From assembly GCA_001574975.1 (NCBI GenBank), contig KQ965743.1:309660-373659 (forward strand): 64,000 bases of DNA. The letters run 5' to 3'. Position 1 is the first letter of the stretch, and each line of letters starts with the position of its first letter. The stretch comes from Gonapodya prolifera JEL478 (Eukaryota > Monoblepharomycota > Monoblepharidomycetes > Monoblepharidales > Gonapodyaceae). The position numbers and the translations under genes were made by a program. Under the pieces are notes generated by a model. That model saw only the letters and a list, made by a program, of their open reading frames with translations, was not told the DNA's origin and ran no database searches. Of this stretch, positions 11,775-22,122 are shown piece by piece.

Positions 11775-13478
11775 TCACTCGGAGCAAACCTTCGCCTTGA
11801 TGAACTCCGCCCTCGGCACAATCCATGGCTTCAACAAACCCTCCCTCAACTCCTCCGATGAACTTTTGAGGGCTTCGGCCTCACCGGTCATACTGTTCGC
11901 GAACACAGCAGTCAGTATCAAGCGTTTCTCTACATCGGAAACACGACTCACCAAGCGCAGGCATCCTTGGGGAGGGGGAAGGTGTTCTCTTCCATGTCCT
12001 TACCGTGCTTGGGACCTTCGTGCTTGTCTCCGTGACCAGGCGGCTTACCGAATGGAGGGTGCGCGAAGTGAGGTGGTCCGGTGCTCAAAACAATGTGCGA
12101 TGCAATGGGGCAGTAGTGTTCCGTCTCGCCAGCCTTGACACACTTGGCCGCGCTTGTCACACCAACAAGCCCTTCGAGGTCAGCCACCGTGAGGGACTCG
12201 TTGCGGTTCGCCAAGCCAATGATAGAGAAGAGGATGGCATGAGGAGGCGGGGGACCGTGGGGCGGGTGGTGAGGTGGTGGTCCGTCGTGTGGGGGGTGAC
12301 CAGGTGGCTTGCCATGGGGCGGAGGCAAGTGTTGAGGTCTGTGCGCTGGTCCTCCGTGGGGAGGCTTCGGGCCACCGTGTGGGGGACGGTGGTGCATCTT
12401 TTTCGGTCGTTTGTGGTGTCCGTGGTGTCCAGGAGGTCTTGGCGCATCGTGCGGCGGGGGCACGGGTTCGTCGTCGTCGCCGAAGAATTCCTCCACTTTG
12501 TCCATAACGGTGTCCCAGATAGATTCCACGCGGTCAATGAGTCCCTCGAAGAGGTTGACGTTGTCATCGTCATCTTCTTCATCATCGTCCTCGGCATCTT
12601 CGTCGTCTATGCAGCGGCAGAAGGGCATTGTTGAGCGAAGAGTCCGCAACCCCATCACAGCTCCTAAGAGCGGAAGCTACCCACCTTCTCTCTTCTCAAA
12701 TGCGCGCATGGGCAAGTCATCTGCATCTTCGGGCTCAGCGTCAAAGAGCATGGCCGAGGGGAGATCAGATGGGGGACCATCTTCTCGGGGTCCACCAGGG
12801 TGACCAGGGTGACCGGGGTGACCGTGCCAGCTTGGGCGGGGAGGAACAATAACTTGGTCACCACAGGCGTCCTTAGCGGCGGCGAAATATGCGTCGATTG
12901 CTTCGCTGCATGGGTCGGAGCAGAATGCATCGAGGCGCTCTTTGATCCTGCAATGCATACAACACGCGTGAGACAGAGAGATATAAACGACTGACACGGT
13001 GAGAGAAATCAATGTTTCACACTCACCCTTTGAAGGGGCATGGCCTACCAGGGCCGCCTGGGTGATGGGGGGGAGCTCCCTGCATCATCTTGTGACCCTT
13101 GTGCATCTTTTCCTTGTGCGCGTGCCTGCGGGACATCTTCCTACCGCCTTCAGCGTGACCGAAAATTGCAGCGAAAGTCGAAAGAGCATCGGGTGCATCT
13201 CCGTCCTTGGGCGACCCGTTGTCGGGGGGGGCAGGGAGGCACGACGTGTGAACGAGCTTCAAATTCTCAGCACTGTGAAGCGCCGCAGAGCATTCTTCGG
13301 TGATGTTGGGTCTAGGTGGGTGCGGTGGAGGGTGAGGTCCGGGGGGAGTTGGATTCTCGGCGAGTTCGTTGACAGGAGTTCCATTCTCTTGCAGTATAAT
13401 TCCCACTCTCACGAACGGGATAGCATTCGCAGTGATGGTCAGTATGGCCAAGATAAGAAGCAGCGCGAGACGCGCCAT
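11775..13478 (-). CDS. Secreted His/Pro/Gly-rich, Cys-containing protein, no known family
   Basis: I do not recognise a family. Exons 13478-13027, 12947-12685, 12606-11952 and 11892-11775 are in phase and give 495 aa. A clean signal peptide (ARLALLLILAILTITANA) starts it. The mature protein alternates small helical Cys-containing modules (for example LDAFCSDPCSEAID, KCVKAGETEHYC) with runs rich in His, Pro and Gly (HGHPGHPGHPGGP, HHKRPKKMHHRPPHGG, PPHHPPHGPPPPH). A strongly acidic run, DDEDAEDDDEEDDDD, follows an EKRE dibasic site near the exon 2/3 junction. There is no second TM or obvious GPI signal. Such His-rich tracts often bind Zn, Cu or Ni ions, but that is inference. A cell-wall, sporangium or metal-buffering role is possible. 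It lies just upstream of the Med9 candidate on the same strand. Confidence 0.8.
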
Positions 13479-14288
13479 TGTTGGACGTCACGAGTGCGTT
13501 TCTCTATAAGGTCGCAAGTCTTGGCTCATGCGGTTCATTTTATCAACCGACGGATGCACGCAACCTCCCCAATCCCACCTCCGCCAGCGACCGCCGCGCT
13601 TCGCGACCTTGTGTGAATTTATTATGTCGATATCGAAAAACCCGTCCCATGCAGAGTTATCGGAAGCAAACTTACTTTTGCTCGCCCAAAACTCAGCATC
13701 TCCACATGTTGCTTTCAGGTCGTACGTTAGATTAATTAATTTCAACTGAGCCATGCTATTACGTGAAGTATTTCTGTACCTTAATTTAATCGAGATTGTC
13801 CAACCCAGATAACCGCTTTTCGGGGGACAACCTTTAGCACGGAACATCTTAGACGAACAAAAAGGCTCGCAAGCCCAGCTTATTGACCGTTAAATTCTTG
13901 CCCACTGATCACCGAACTCGGATGAGTAATACAGTGCATGACTTCCGTGACCACAGCATGCTGCGGCCTTTACACCCAGGCCGATTGGCACGCTTCTCGA
14001 CTCAACCACAGAAAATGTACTTGCATACCTTAGTTGCCCCTGCGTGCATGTTTTTCTCTCCAGCTTTTTGTCTTTGTCGCATCTTTCAACTCCACCAAGA
14101 AGCAGCAAGAAAGTTTTGGAGAAAGAAGGGGAAGAGGGGGGAGAAATATACAGCTTTGGGCGTGAGGTCATAACCGGGCAAAACTATCGGGCCATCCGTT
14201 CGCCCATCGCCCTCATTCACTGTTTCCAAGACAACGTCCACGAGCAACGGCCATCACCTGACACCAAAGTATTTCGCGGAGCACTGCA
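13479..14288. other. Intergenic region between divergent genes (810 bp)
   Basis: Separates the His-rich secreted gene (leftward) from the acidic protein gene (rightward) and so should hold both promoters. Short open frames on each strand show no family match, signal peptide or good start context. I see no repeat or RNA gene. Confidence 0.5.
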
Positions 14289-15371
14289 ATGCCTTCTCCG
14301 CCCGCCTTGACTCCATTTCAGAGTCCAATTAGTATAACATTACTGGCGGTGCCGCTTCTTCGCGCCAAAGCGTACCACGCCCTTCTGTCGGTCTCGTCTC
14401 AACCCACTAGGGATCGTTGGCTATGGCTTGGAGAGTCGTATCTTGAAAAGGTGACCAGCAATCTTCTGCGTTTGCAACTGTGCTCTTTTCACGGTATATT
14501 AACCAGATACCTTCCCAATCACAAGGGTTGGGGTGCAGCGCACTATGGCCTGACTTCCGCTTCCGAGGAAGATGAGGCGAAGGAGCGTTTGCTGGAAAGT
14601 TTTCACCCTGAAGTGTTTGTGAAGGGTCAGCACCACATGTCTGGGGATCAGGCTGGCCTTCCAACAGTCCTGTATAAGCGAGCGGACGAAGACACTCTGT
14701 TCGCTGCTGTTGAGTACGGCCGCGTGGGGACAAATGCCGTTGGGGTTGTTGGGCTGGTCGTTTGTTTGAAGGAGACACCGCAAAAATGGGTGTTCCACGA
14801 CCATCTCATCCTCTCCTGCGTCGAATGGGACACGTTACAGTGTGACGATGGTGAAGAAAGGCTCTGGGCGCAATCGGAGCTCGAATCCGAGTACCTCGCC
14901 AAGCGGCGTCATCAGAAACACGCGAACTCGAGCAACGCCGACACGGGATATGCAGAAGAGGAGAGCATCGGAGATGGCGGCCTTGGAGGCGTTCAGGCTG
15001 TGCCTATTGCCTCGGTGGACACGGACCTCTCAGTTCCAGATTTGGTGCACCCTCTGGCAGTACGCACATCCCCCCAAATTAGCCACACCCTGCTCTCAGT
15101 TGGCAAAGACACCATCGACGATGACGCATACTGGAATGCGTATGACCTCGTGGGCTCAAAGTCTGCGACACCCAATGTTGCCAACAAGGATGAGAATGGG
15201 GTCGGCAACAGCATACGCTTTGGGAGCAGCGCGCAGGCGTCGGCGACGGGACTCGCGCCGGACGTGACGCCGGATGACCTGTGGAGGACTTCAGATGTGG
15301 GGTGGCAAGACAGAGCTGGAGAGAACGCTGACGCGAGAGATGAGGACGATTATTGGGCGAGTTACGGGTGA
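14289..15371 (+). CDS. Conserved-looking acidic protein with two DDxYWxxY motifs, unknown function
   Basis: Single-exon gene, 360 aa, family not recognised. The N-terminal 190 residues look folded, with mixed hydrophobic strands and helices (for example WLWLGESYLEKV, NAVGVVGLVVCL, WVFHDHLILSCVEWD). The rest is acidic, Ser-rich and probably disordered. Two matching short motifs stand out: DDDAYWNAYD near residue 278 and DEDDYWASYG at the very C-terminus. Such acidic-aromatic repeats usually act as docking peptides; this is inference. No signal peptide or TM. It lies about 240 bp upstream of the enoyl-CoA hydratase gene on the same strand. The start Met at 14289 is the first in frame. Confidence 0.75.
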   Translation: MPSPPALTPFQSPISITLLAVPLLRAKAYHALLSVSSQPTRDRWLWLGESYLEKVTSNLLRLQLCSFHGILTRYLPNHKGWGAAHYGLTSASEEDEAKERLLESFHPEVFVKGQHHMSGDQAGLPTVLYKRADEDTLFAAVEYGRVGTNAVGVVGLVVCLKETPQKWVFHDHLILSCVEWDTLQCDDGEERLWAQSELESEYLAKRRHQKHANSSNADTGYAEEESIGDGGLGGVQAVPIASVDTDLSVPDLVHPLAVRTSPQISHTLLSVGKDTIDDDAYWNAYDLVGSKSATPNVANKDENGVGNSIRFGSSAQASATGLAPDVTPDDLWRTSDVGWQDRAGENADARDEDDYWASYG

Positions 15372-15610
15372 TTCAATTTCGCAAACATACCCTTGCAAAA
15401 AAGCGCGAGTAGTAGCCTTTTCCTGTATTGTTACCTAAAGTAATTATTGCTTTCATGTATGGTGAACGATGAATGGTTTGTTTTGGACACCCTTCATTCG
15501 GGTCTCACATTCCGAACGACCCGAAACTCATTCCGTTTTGCAGATCCCGTGGAATCATCCTGCGTCGGTAACATAACAGCGGAAGACACACTGTGCTCAG
15601 CGTAACTTTC

Positions 15611-17080
15611 ATGGGGAAATTTGAAACAATCCTGGTGGACGTTCGGGACGATGGAGTCGCGGTGGTCACGCTCAATAGACCCACGCAGTGAGTGACAGCG
15701 GGACAATGCCATCACATTGGCGAATCGTCACCGCAGACGGAGGATCTAACCGAAATGCCTCACCTCGATTCTGGATGCATAATTGGTTCGGTTTTCGATT
15801 TGACTTTGAACCACCAAAAGATTGAATTCCTTCACCGGTCTTATGTGCATGGAACTGATAGTTGCCTTCGATGAGGTGGGCTTACCTCAGCGGCGGGTTC
15901 TATTTTGCGGTCTTACAGTTGGATGGATTTAAAGCTGGACAATAACGACGCTGTCAAAGTTATCGTTCTCACGGGAGCCGGTCGCGCCTTCTGCGCTGGG
16001 GTATGTTCCTCCCCACTACTTCCCTTTTCAAATTGGGCTTACCGAAGTGCAGGCAGATTTGTCGGGAGGTGGGAATGCGTTTGCGAGGCAGGGGCAGGAA
16101 AATTCTATCAGAGATTTCCGCGACGGTGGCGGACAGCTGACCACACGTCTTGCCAAAGGTATGTTTATGATTGCTGCCCTGGATGAACGTGATGATGTTT
16201 GTCTTTACGTCTCATTGTTTCATTCCTTCGTGATTTTCGTCATTTCTACTCCGAACCTCATAAACGCCTTCCTTCCGGGAATTTTTTTTGGATTGACAGT
16301 AAGGAAAACTGTCATTGCGGCAATAAACGGACCTGCTGTCGGCGTCGGAATTACTATGACTCTCCCCTTGGATATACGGATAACTTACAAGGATGCGAAG
16401 ATTGGGTGCGTTCCGTTCCCTCAGAACATCGAAATCGTTTTACTCATTGCAGAGAATTTAGATTTGTTTTCATTCGTCGTGGTATCCTCCCGGAGGCCGC
16501 CTCTTCGTACTTCCTTCCTCAATTACTCGGAAAGTCACGCTCTCTTGCATTGATGCTCACTGGACGCGTCCTACCTGCATCACATCATCTTTACCAAGGT
16601 CTCTTTGCTGAGGTGCTGGACAAGCCGGAGCAAGTTCTGCCCGCAGCCCTTGCCCTTGCAAACGAGATTGCAGTGGAGTGCTCTGTAGTTTCGACTGCAA
16701 TCACCAAGGCGTTGGTGTGGCACCCTGCAGACACTCCAGAGGGCCAGCATCTCAAAGATTCGCAGATGCTGTACCACACAAGTACTGGTACAGATCGCCT
16801 GGAAGGTACATATTCGTGGCATGTTTCGCTTGTCTGTGATGCGCATGCTACTTACTTACCATCACGCCACTACCCAGGAGCCAAATCCTTTTTGGAAAAG
16901 AGACCCCCTGCTTTTACTGGTCGCCTGAACATCAAGAACGATGTTTCCAAGGGACAATACGGATTGCCCGATGGATATCCTTGGTGGGAGCACCCCGACG
17001 TAAGCTCGGATCTCTGGCCTAGTACCGATGTAATAAAGCGACGGCTTGAGGACCTCAAGAAATCGGCGCCCAAAATTTGA
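15611..17080 (+). CDS. Enoyl-CoA hydratase/isomerase family protein, paralog 1
   Basis: Crotonase-fold enzyme, probably of fatty-acid beta-oxidation (hydratase or double-bond isomerase). Seven exons (15611-15687, 15821-15875, 15935-16000, 16053-16158, 16300-16405, 16462-16805, 16878-17080) give 318 aa in frame. Motifs: [27 protein letters not shown] (first oxyanion-hole strand); [22 protein letters not shown] (second oxyanion hole); and [20 protein letters not shown], which carries the glutamate used by this group. The protein ends SAPKI, not a standard PTS1. A second copy lies convergently at 18.7-20.4 kb. The first intron is at the same codon position in both copies, but several others differ, so the duplication is not recent. 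Confidence 0.88.
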
Positions 17081-17618
17081 TCAGATTCACATGAAGAGTT
17101 GAAATAAACAAAATACTTACGACTCTGCAACTCTTAGTGACCGCCCGGATCAGAAAAATCTCACTGCATTACATGTTTGCCTGAGAGAGTTGCGGCATTT
17201 TGAATTTTGTGAACGAGTGATTGATGGGCGAGAACCCACTCAAGAAACCTCTCGATTTCTAATCTAAACTTTACGACCGCACAACAAGGCAAAGATCCAA
17301 GTTTCCTTCCTTCGCACTGGGGACATCCTCCTGTAACCTCCCGTTTTCCTTTTGGACCTCACACAGGAACATCGCTGACCACCTGCCCAGTGTGATCATT
17401 CTGTCCCACATCCACGACATTTTGCGAGACTGGACTGTTCAGACGTAATTCCTGTTGAGCGTGAGGCCGCCTATCCGCTGGACCGTAACGATCTGCATCG
17501 TTTGAAGCGGAAAAGGAACCTGTCCCCTTCCCCAGACCCGCACGATCGTGAAAGGAAAAAGGTGGACACTAGTTTGCAGGAGCAGGAACAAGTGGACTTT
17601 ACTGCCACAGTATCCCCT
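17081..17618. other. Upstream region of the CK2 beta gene (538 bp)
   Basis: Lies between two rightward genes. A frame without a stop extends upstream of the chosen CK2 beta Met from about 17370, but contains no ATG. Either an extra 5' exon or untranslated leader is there. Nothing else is evident. Confidence 0.45.
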
Positions 17619-18581
17619 ATGGGTCACCAAGCGGGCAGAACGGGGGAGACGTCAGAGGATTCTGAGGACGAACCAACCGGAGGAGGGCAGAATATGACCG
17701 GAATGGGCAGTCTGATAAACAATGAGACATCAATTGTCCCTGGCGGTATTGGTTCTGTCATATCTTCGGCAGGGATGGACGACGGAGGGTCAGACGACTT
17801 CACGAAATATTGGATAGAGGTCAGTAATATCTTGCACCACAGTGGCATCATTGCCTCGCGTGTGGCAAGTTCTTTGCGGAGTGAAGATTGTGCAAGGATT
17901 TCCGACAACTTACAACATGCCTCCCACTTGTAGTGGTTCTTGTCACTCAAAGGCAATGAATTCTTCTCCGAGATCGACGAGGAGTACATCCTCGACCGTT
18001 TTAACCTCACTGGCCTAAATACGGAGGTGACAAACTACCAACTTGCCCTAGACCTGATGACTGACTCCCTGGAAGAGGATCTTGATGAAGAGACCCGGGC
18101 GGAAATAGAGCGGTCCGCACGCCACTTGTATGGTCTTATCCACGCTCGATATGTCATCACATCGCGTGGTTTGGCGAAAATGGTGGATAAATTCAGGCGG
18201 GCAGAGTTTGGGAAGTGCCCGCGGGTTCTTTGCCAACAGCAGCCGGTTTTGCCGTGCGGTTTATCGGACATTCCAATGGAAAACTCGGTCAAAGTTTATT
18301 GCCCGAAGTGCGAAGACTTATACCACCCACCACAACGACGACACGCCACCATTGATGGATCCTACTTCGGAACGACTCTGCCGCACTTACTCCTCCAGGT
18401 GTATCCCAACCTGGTCCCTTCTAAGAATGGCGAGCGATATGTTCCGAGAATTTTCGGGTTTAAAGTCCACGAAACGGCGAAAGTGCACAGAAAGCAGGAT
18501 CAGATTCGGGCGGAGCAGGAGAAGCGCCTGTTGCTGTATGGCGTGGACAAAAACAAAGATTCGCCTCCGAGGGACAGTTAG
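17619..18581 (+). CDS. CKB1: Casein kinase 2 regulatory (beta) subunit
   Basis: Dimerising regulatory subunit of the CK2 tetramer; acts in nucleus and cytosol. Exons 17619-17819 and 17934-18581 give 282 aa. The splice joins YWIE to WFLSLKGNEFF, the invariant family start. Next come DEEYILDRFNLTGL, the acidic loop EEDLDEETRAEIE and the zinc-binding dimer interface with cysteines at CPRVLC and CPKC, then DGSYFGTTLPHLLL. The N-terminal 60 residues before WIEWF are a Ser/Gly/acid-rich extension. Start choice: the Met at 17619 is the first in frame of the exon; a further 5' exon cannot be excluded. It sits between the two enoyl-CoA hydratase paralogs. Confidence 0.95.
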
Positions 18582-18722
18582 TATTCTGCGAGTACTTGAT
18601 CAGTTTTGTTGCGTGGAGTGGAGTGGAGTGGAGCGGCTGGCCGAATATTTTCAATTTGAATCCTGTTCGAACATCAGTGTGAAAGTGAATCGTTCGAATA
18701 TAGATATTGTTTGGAGCATACA

Positions 18723-20358
18723 CTAAAGCTTGCTACTACCGGCTTCGAGCTTGCGGAACTCTGCAAGCATTGCCAGTTGGGAGGGTCGGTTGGTGGGCTG
18801 AAGTTTTCAACAACATCACGTGAACCTTCACGTCAATCATAATGATTTCTACAACGTAACTCACCCACTCAGGTCTGCTGATATCTTCGTGCTGCCACCA
18901 CGGGTAGTAATCGGGCAGTCCTGCAAGTGTATGAATATGTTGTGAAGTCCACTTTCATTGGATAGAAGAGAAACAAACAAACCATAGGTCCCACTAGGTC
19001 CATCAATTCTTCCAGGGAAATTCGGTACTCTGCGACGAAACGAAACTGTACTCAGTAACCGTGAGAGATGAAACGCACAGGTGCAAATACCGTTTCTCCA
19101 GGAATGACGAAGTTCCCTCGCGTGAGTCTGCTCCATTACCGGTGTAAAGAATGCCCTGCCCAAACAGCCCAAATGTTAGAAAGGCAAGGGAAACAAGGTA
19201 GAATGAGAATGCAAGCATACCTTGGAGTCCAGTAAATGTTGTCCTTCCGGTGACCCGCGATCGTGCCAAACCATAGCCTTTTGTTTCAATTGGCTTAGTA
19301 CACTCATACTCAACTCATTGCTGATGGAATATCACCTCACCTTTGTCAACGCAATCGACACAACACTGGAGTTCTGGACAATCTCTTGGACCAGCTCGAT
19401 AGCAGCAGGAAGCACCTTTTCTGGAGAGTCGATGTAGTCGAAGAAGAGGCCGTTGAACAGATGATGGTCGGCACTGAATCGGGGAATGTAAGTGAGGTTC
19501 AGAATGTTGGAAGTGAGTACGTATGGAACACACTTGAGCACACGCCCTGGCATAAACAAGGCTTGAGTTCGGGACTTTCCAATCAACTGCGGAAGAAAGT
19601 AAGACTACGGTGGTGTGTGAAGCGTGAGTGCACTGACTAGGGGCTGTCAAATTGCAACCACTTACAGAAGCAGCTTCTGGTAAAATTCCCCTTCGAACGA
19701 AAACAAAGCCAATTTTGGCTCCTCTGTATATCAAGCGAATGTCCATGGGAAGAGTCTAGGTTGCGTTGTGTTGCTCAGTCACATGACAAGCGTCGAAATA
19801 TGACTCTCCTTACCATTGTAATTCCGACACCGACGGCCGCTCCGTGAATGGCAGCAACCACGAGCTTTCTGCACCTAGCAATTCGTGCTGTCACCTGGCC
19901 CCCGGAATCTCTGTGCTCTCGGATGTGTTCGACCCGACGTGCAGAAGCGATGCGGGCGCCTGCAGGCGAGAGGTCGGCTCCCGCACAGAAAGCACGTCCT
20001 GCTCCGGCAACAATTATAGCTTTGACATTAGGATCGTTGTCAAGCTCTTCGAAGGCGATCTAATTTTGTGGACCTAGAATCACACTGATCCGCGATTCCG
20101 ATGGAAAACAAGCCACGCTCACAATAAGCTCCATCGCCATAAAGTCGTTCCATGAATTCATACGCTCTGGGCTGCAATACCGACGTTATTAAGGGGGGAG
20201 GGGGGGGGGGGGAGCGCCAATGACGGAGTTGGATTATGTAGGCTCGGATTCCAAAGCGTCGACGGCAGGAGCAAAACACACCGGTTCAAAGTTAAGATCG
20301 CAATTCCATCTGGTCTTATTTCCACCTTGATGTTCGTGAAGACAGTGTAGTCGAACAT
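18723..20358 (-). CDS. Enoyl-CoA hydratase/isomerase family protein, paralog 2, ends in SKL
   Basis: Second crotonase-fold enzyme, likely peroxisomal beta-oxidation. About ten short exons on the minus strand were traced by alignment to paralog 1: start [134 protein letters not shown]. The last exon reads FRKLEAGSSKL then TAG (18725-18723), a classic PTS1. Two splice choices reach this exon and both keep SKL. The intron after exon 1 holds a C-rich homopolymer on the sense strand. It is convergent with the CK2 beta gene, about 140 bp away. Confidence 0.85.
20193..20212. repeat. Homopolymeric G tract (plus strand) in an intron
   Basis: Six G, one A and thirteen G on the plus strand. In the minus-strand enoyl-CoA hydratase transcript this is a C-rich tract about 30 nt before the exon 2 acceptor, so it may serve as the polypyrimidine tract. 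Confidence 0.85.
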
Positions 20359-20787
20359 CTTTACGATGCGGGAGTTCGCGTCCGAAAAATTTAACCAGAA
20401 GTTCAGGCAGTCATAGCAAACGTGGACATGAAATGCAACATCGGTGACTTTTCCTGACGTTTATTCTACGTTAGTACCACGCATGTGGCATCAGTAACTC
20501 ATTAATGGAGCACGCGTGGTACGCACGTGCAATGAGCGATGAATTTGTTCGGGGCAAAAAGATTCAACTTGCTGCAGCGGACCTTCCCTGGAGCAACGAC
20601 TCATCGATACTGGAGGATACACTTGGACCGATTGCATGACGCGGAATCGCCCGGAACGTTTGATAATCCTAACCTCGAATCAGAGTCATATATTTCAACG
20701 CCCTCATGAGTCACTCGGACCACCTTATAAAATGCGCCATCAAGAGGTAAAACTAAATCGAAACCGACTGCAAACCATCAAAAACGA
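20359..20787. other. Divergent promoter region (about 430 bp)
   Basis: Lies between the enoyl-CoA hydratase paralog 2 (leftward) and the NmrA-like gene (rightward). Apart from the TATA-like site near its right end I see no gene or repeat. Confidence 0.5.
20726..20732 (+). promoter_or_regulatory. TATA-box-like element
   Basis: The heptamer tataaaa sits 56 bp before the NmrA-like start codon, a spacing that fits a core promoter with a short leader. Sequence match only. Confidence 0.4.
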
Positions 20788-21968
20788 ATGTCAAGTGAAA
20801 GGAAGTTTGTTTTAACGGGTGTGGGAGGCCACCTAGGGCAGATCGCCGCGGATTGGTGTATATACACCGCAAATCCAGGCGATTCGCTTGTGTTCACAGA
20901 CTACTCGCTCGCATCCCTTCCTGCCGACAAGGTAACAGATACATCTGACAGCTGATCACATATTCCTGATTTTCACTGCTCATACCTCTGAACAGGTCGC
21001 AGCCTGGCAAGAAAAGGGCGTAGAGGTCCTAGAAGCCACATACGACGACGAGGAATCCCTTCGTAGAGCCTTCAAAGGTGCCGACGTCGTGGGATTCATC
21101 AGCACGTGGGCATTTGGGCACCGCGCCGAACAGACATCTCGCGTCATCTCGGCAGCAAAGGCCTGCGGAGTCAAACGTATCGTCTACTGTGGAGCAGCTA
21201 TGAGCGTCGGTCCTGAAGAATCTCTCATGCGCGACGTCGAGTCCCTGCCTTTCTTGCTGAGGGAACATGTTGCGACGGAACGACTCGTCATGGCCTCGGG
21301 GATGCAATGGAACATTCAACGCAACACCCTCTACCAGGATAACATCATCGGCCTCTTTGCTCAGTGCTGGAAGTTTTGTGGGGATCGAGGGTTCCACAAC
21401 TCTGCCGGACAAAAAGGAGCGTGTAAGTGCTCTTCGTATACTTTTAATGTGCGAAAGTCAAGCGAACCTAACTTCCGGACATCTTCACAAACCAGACGTT
21501 GCTCGATCCGACTGTGGGAGAGTGTACGCCGCCTTGGTCCTCGGGAAGGCCCCACCAAACACAGTTCACCTTGTGTCTGGACCCGAAGCTGTTACCGACC
21601 GCGAAATTTTCGACTACGTCACCTCAAAAGTTGAGTACAAGGCCGAGTTTGTCGAGATGACAGACGACGAGCTGGCAAGCTGGTGGCGCGAAAAGGGTCT
21701 TCCCGACGACTTCGCCACCGGTGATTTCTCAAAGTTGCCCATGAAGATTTGCATCCCGGATCTTGTGTGCTGTGGTGAGTGTTTCACTCCTTTTGCATAG
21801 ATTTCTCATTCAGATGGTAAAATCAATCCTTCACGTCCAGGTCAATGCGTCGCTCGAGGATACATGAGCGAAGTTTCCGACGCCGTTGAAAAGCTCACTG
21901 GACGACGACCACTGGGATTCCGGGAGAACTATGTGCAATATGAGCACCTTTTCCCTAGAAATGACTGA
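20788..21968 (+). CDS. NmrA-like NAD(P)-binding oxidoreductase
   Basis: Atypical short-chain dehydrogenase of the NmrA/HSCARG/quinone reductase-2 group; such proteins either sense NADP or reduce quinones and azo compounds. Exons 20788-20931, 20996-21422, 21496-21774 and 21841-21968 give 325 aa. The Rossmann start FVLTGVGGHLGQIAADW carries GxGGxxG-type glycines; it is followed by EVLEATYDDEESLRRAFKGAD and the substrate-side segment YVARSDCGRVYAALVLG, normal for the family. The catalytic Tyr/Lys pair of classical SDRs is not evident, as in most NmrA-like proteins. No targeting signal. Substrate unknown. Confidence 0.85.
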
Positions 21969-22122
21969 AACCGTGTAAATTATTCAGTCACTGTTTATAT
22001 GCATCATTTTGATCAATTAGAGCACAATTCGCATGAATGAATAATGATGATTGAATTGAATGCGTGAACATGCTGTTCCCTCAGATGCTAAACTGCGTGA
22101 TTTTTTGCAACAATAGAGTCAA

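Noticed and set aside
12005-12634. 209-codon Val/Arg-rich frame on the plus strand
   Set aside because: Mirror of the His/Pro-rich exon; codon bias of the minus-strand gene creates it.
13488-13847. 119-codon frame upstream of the His-rich gene
   Set aside because: No motif, lies in the divergent promoter region, amino-acid composition looks random.
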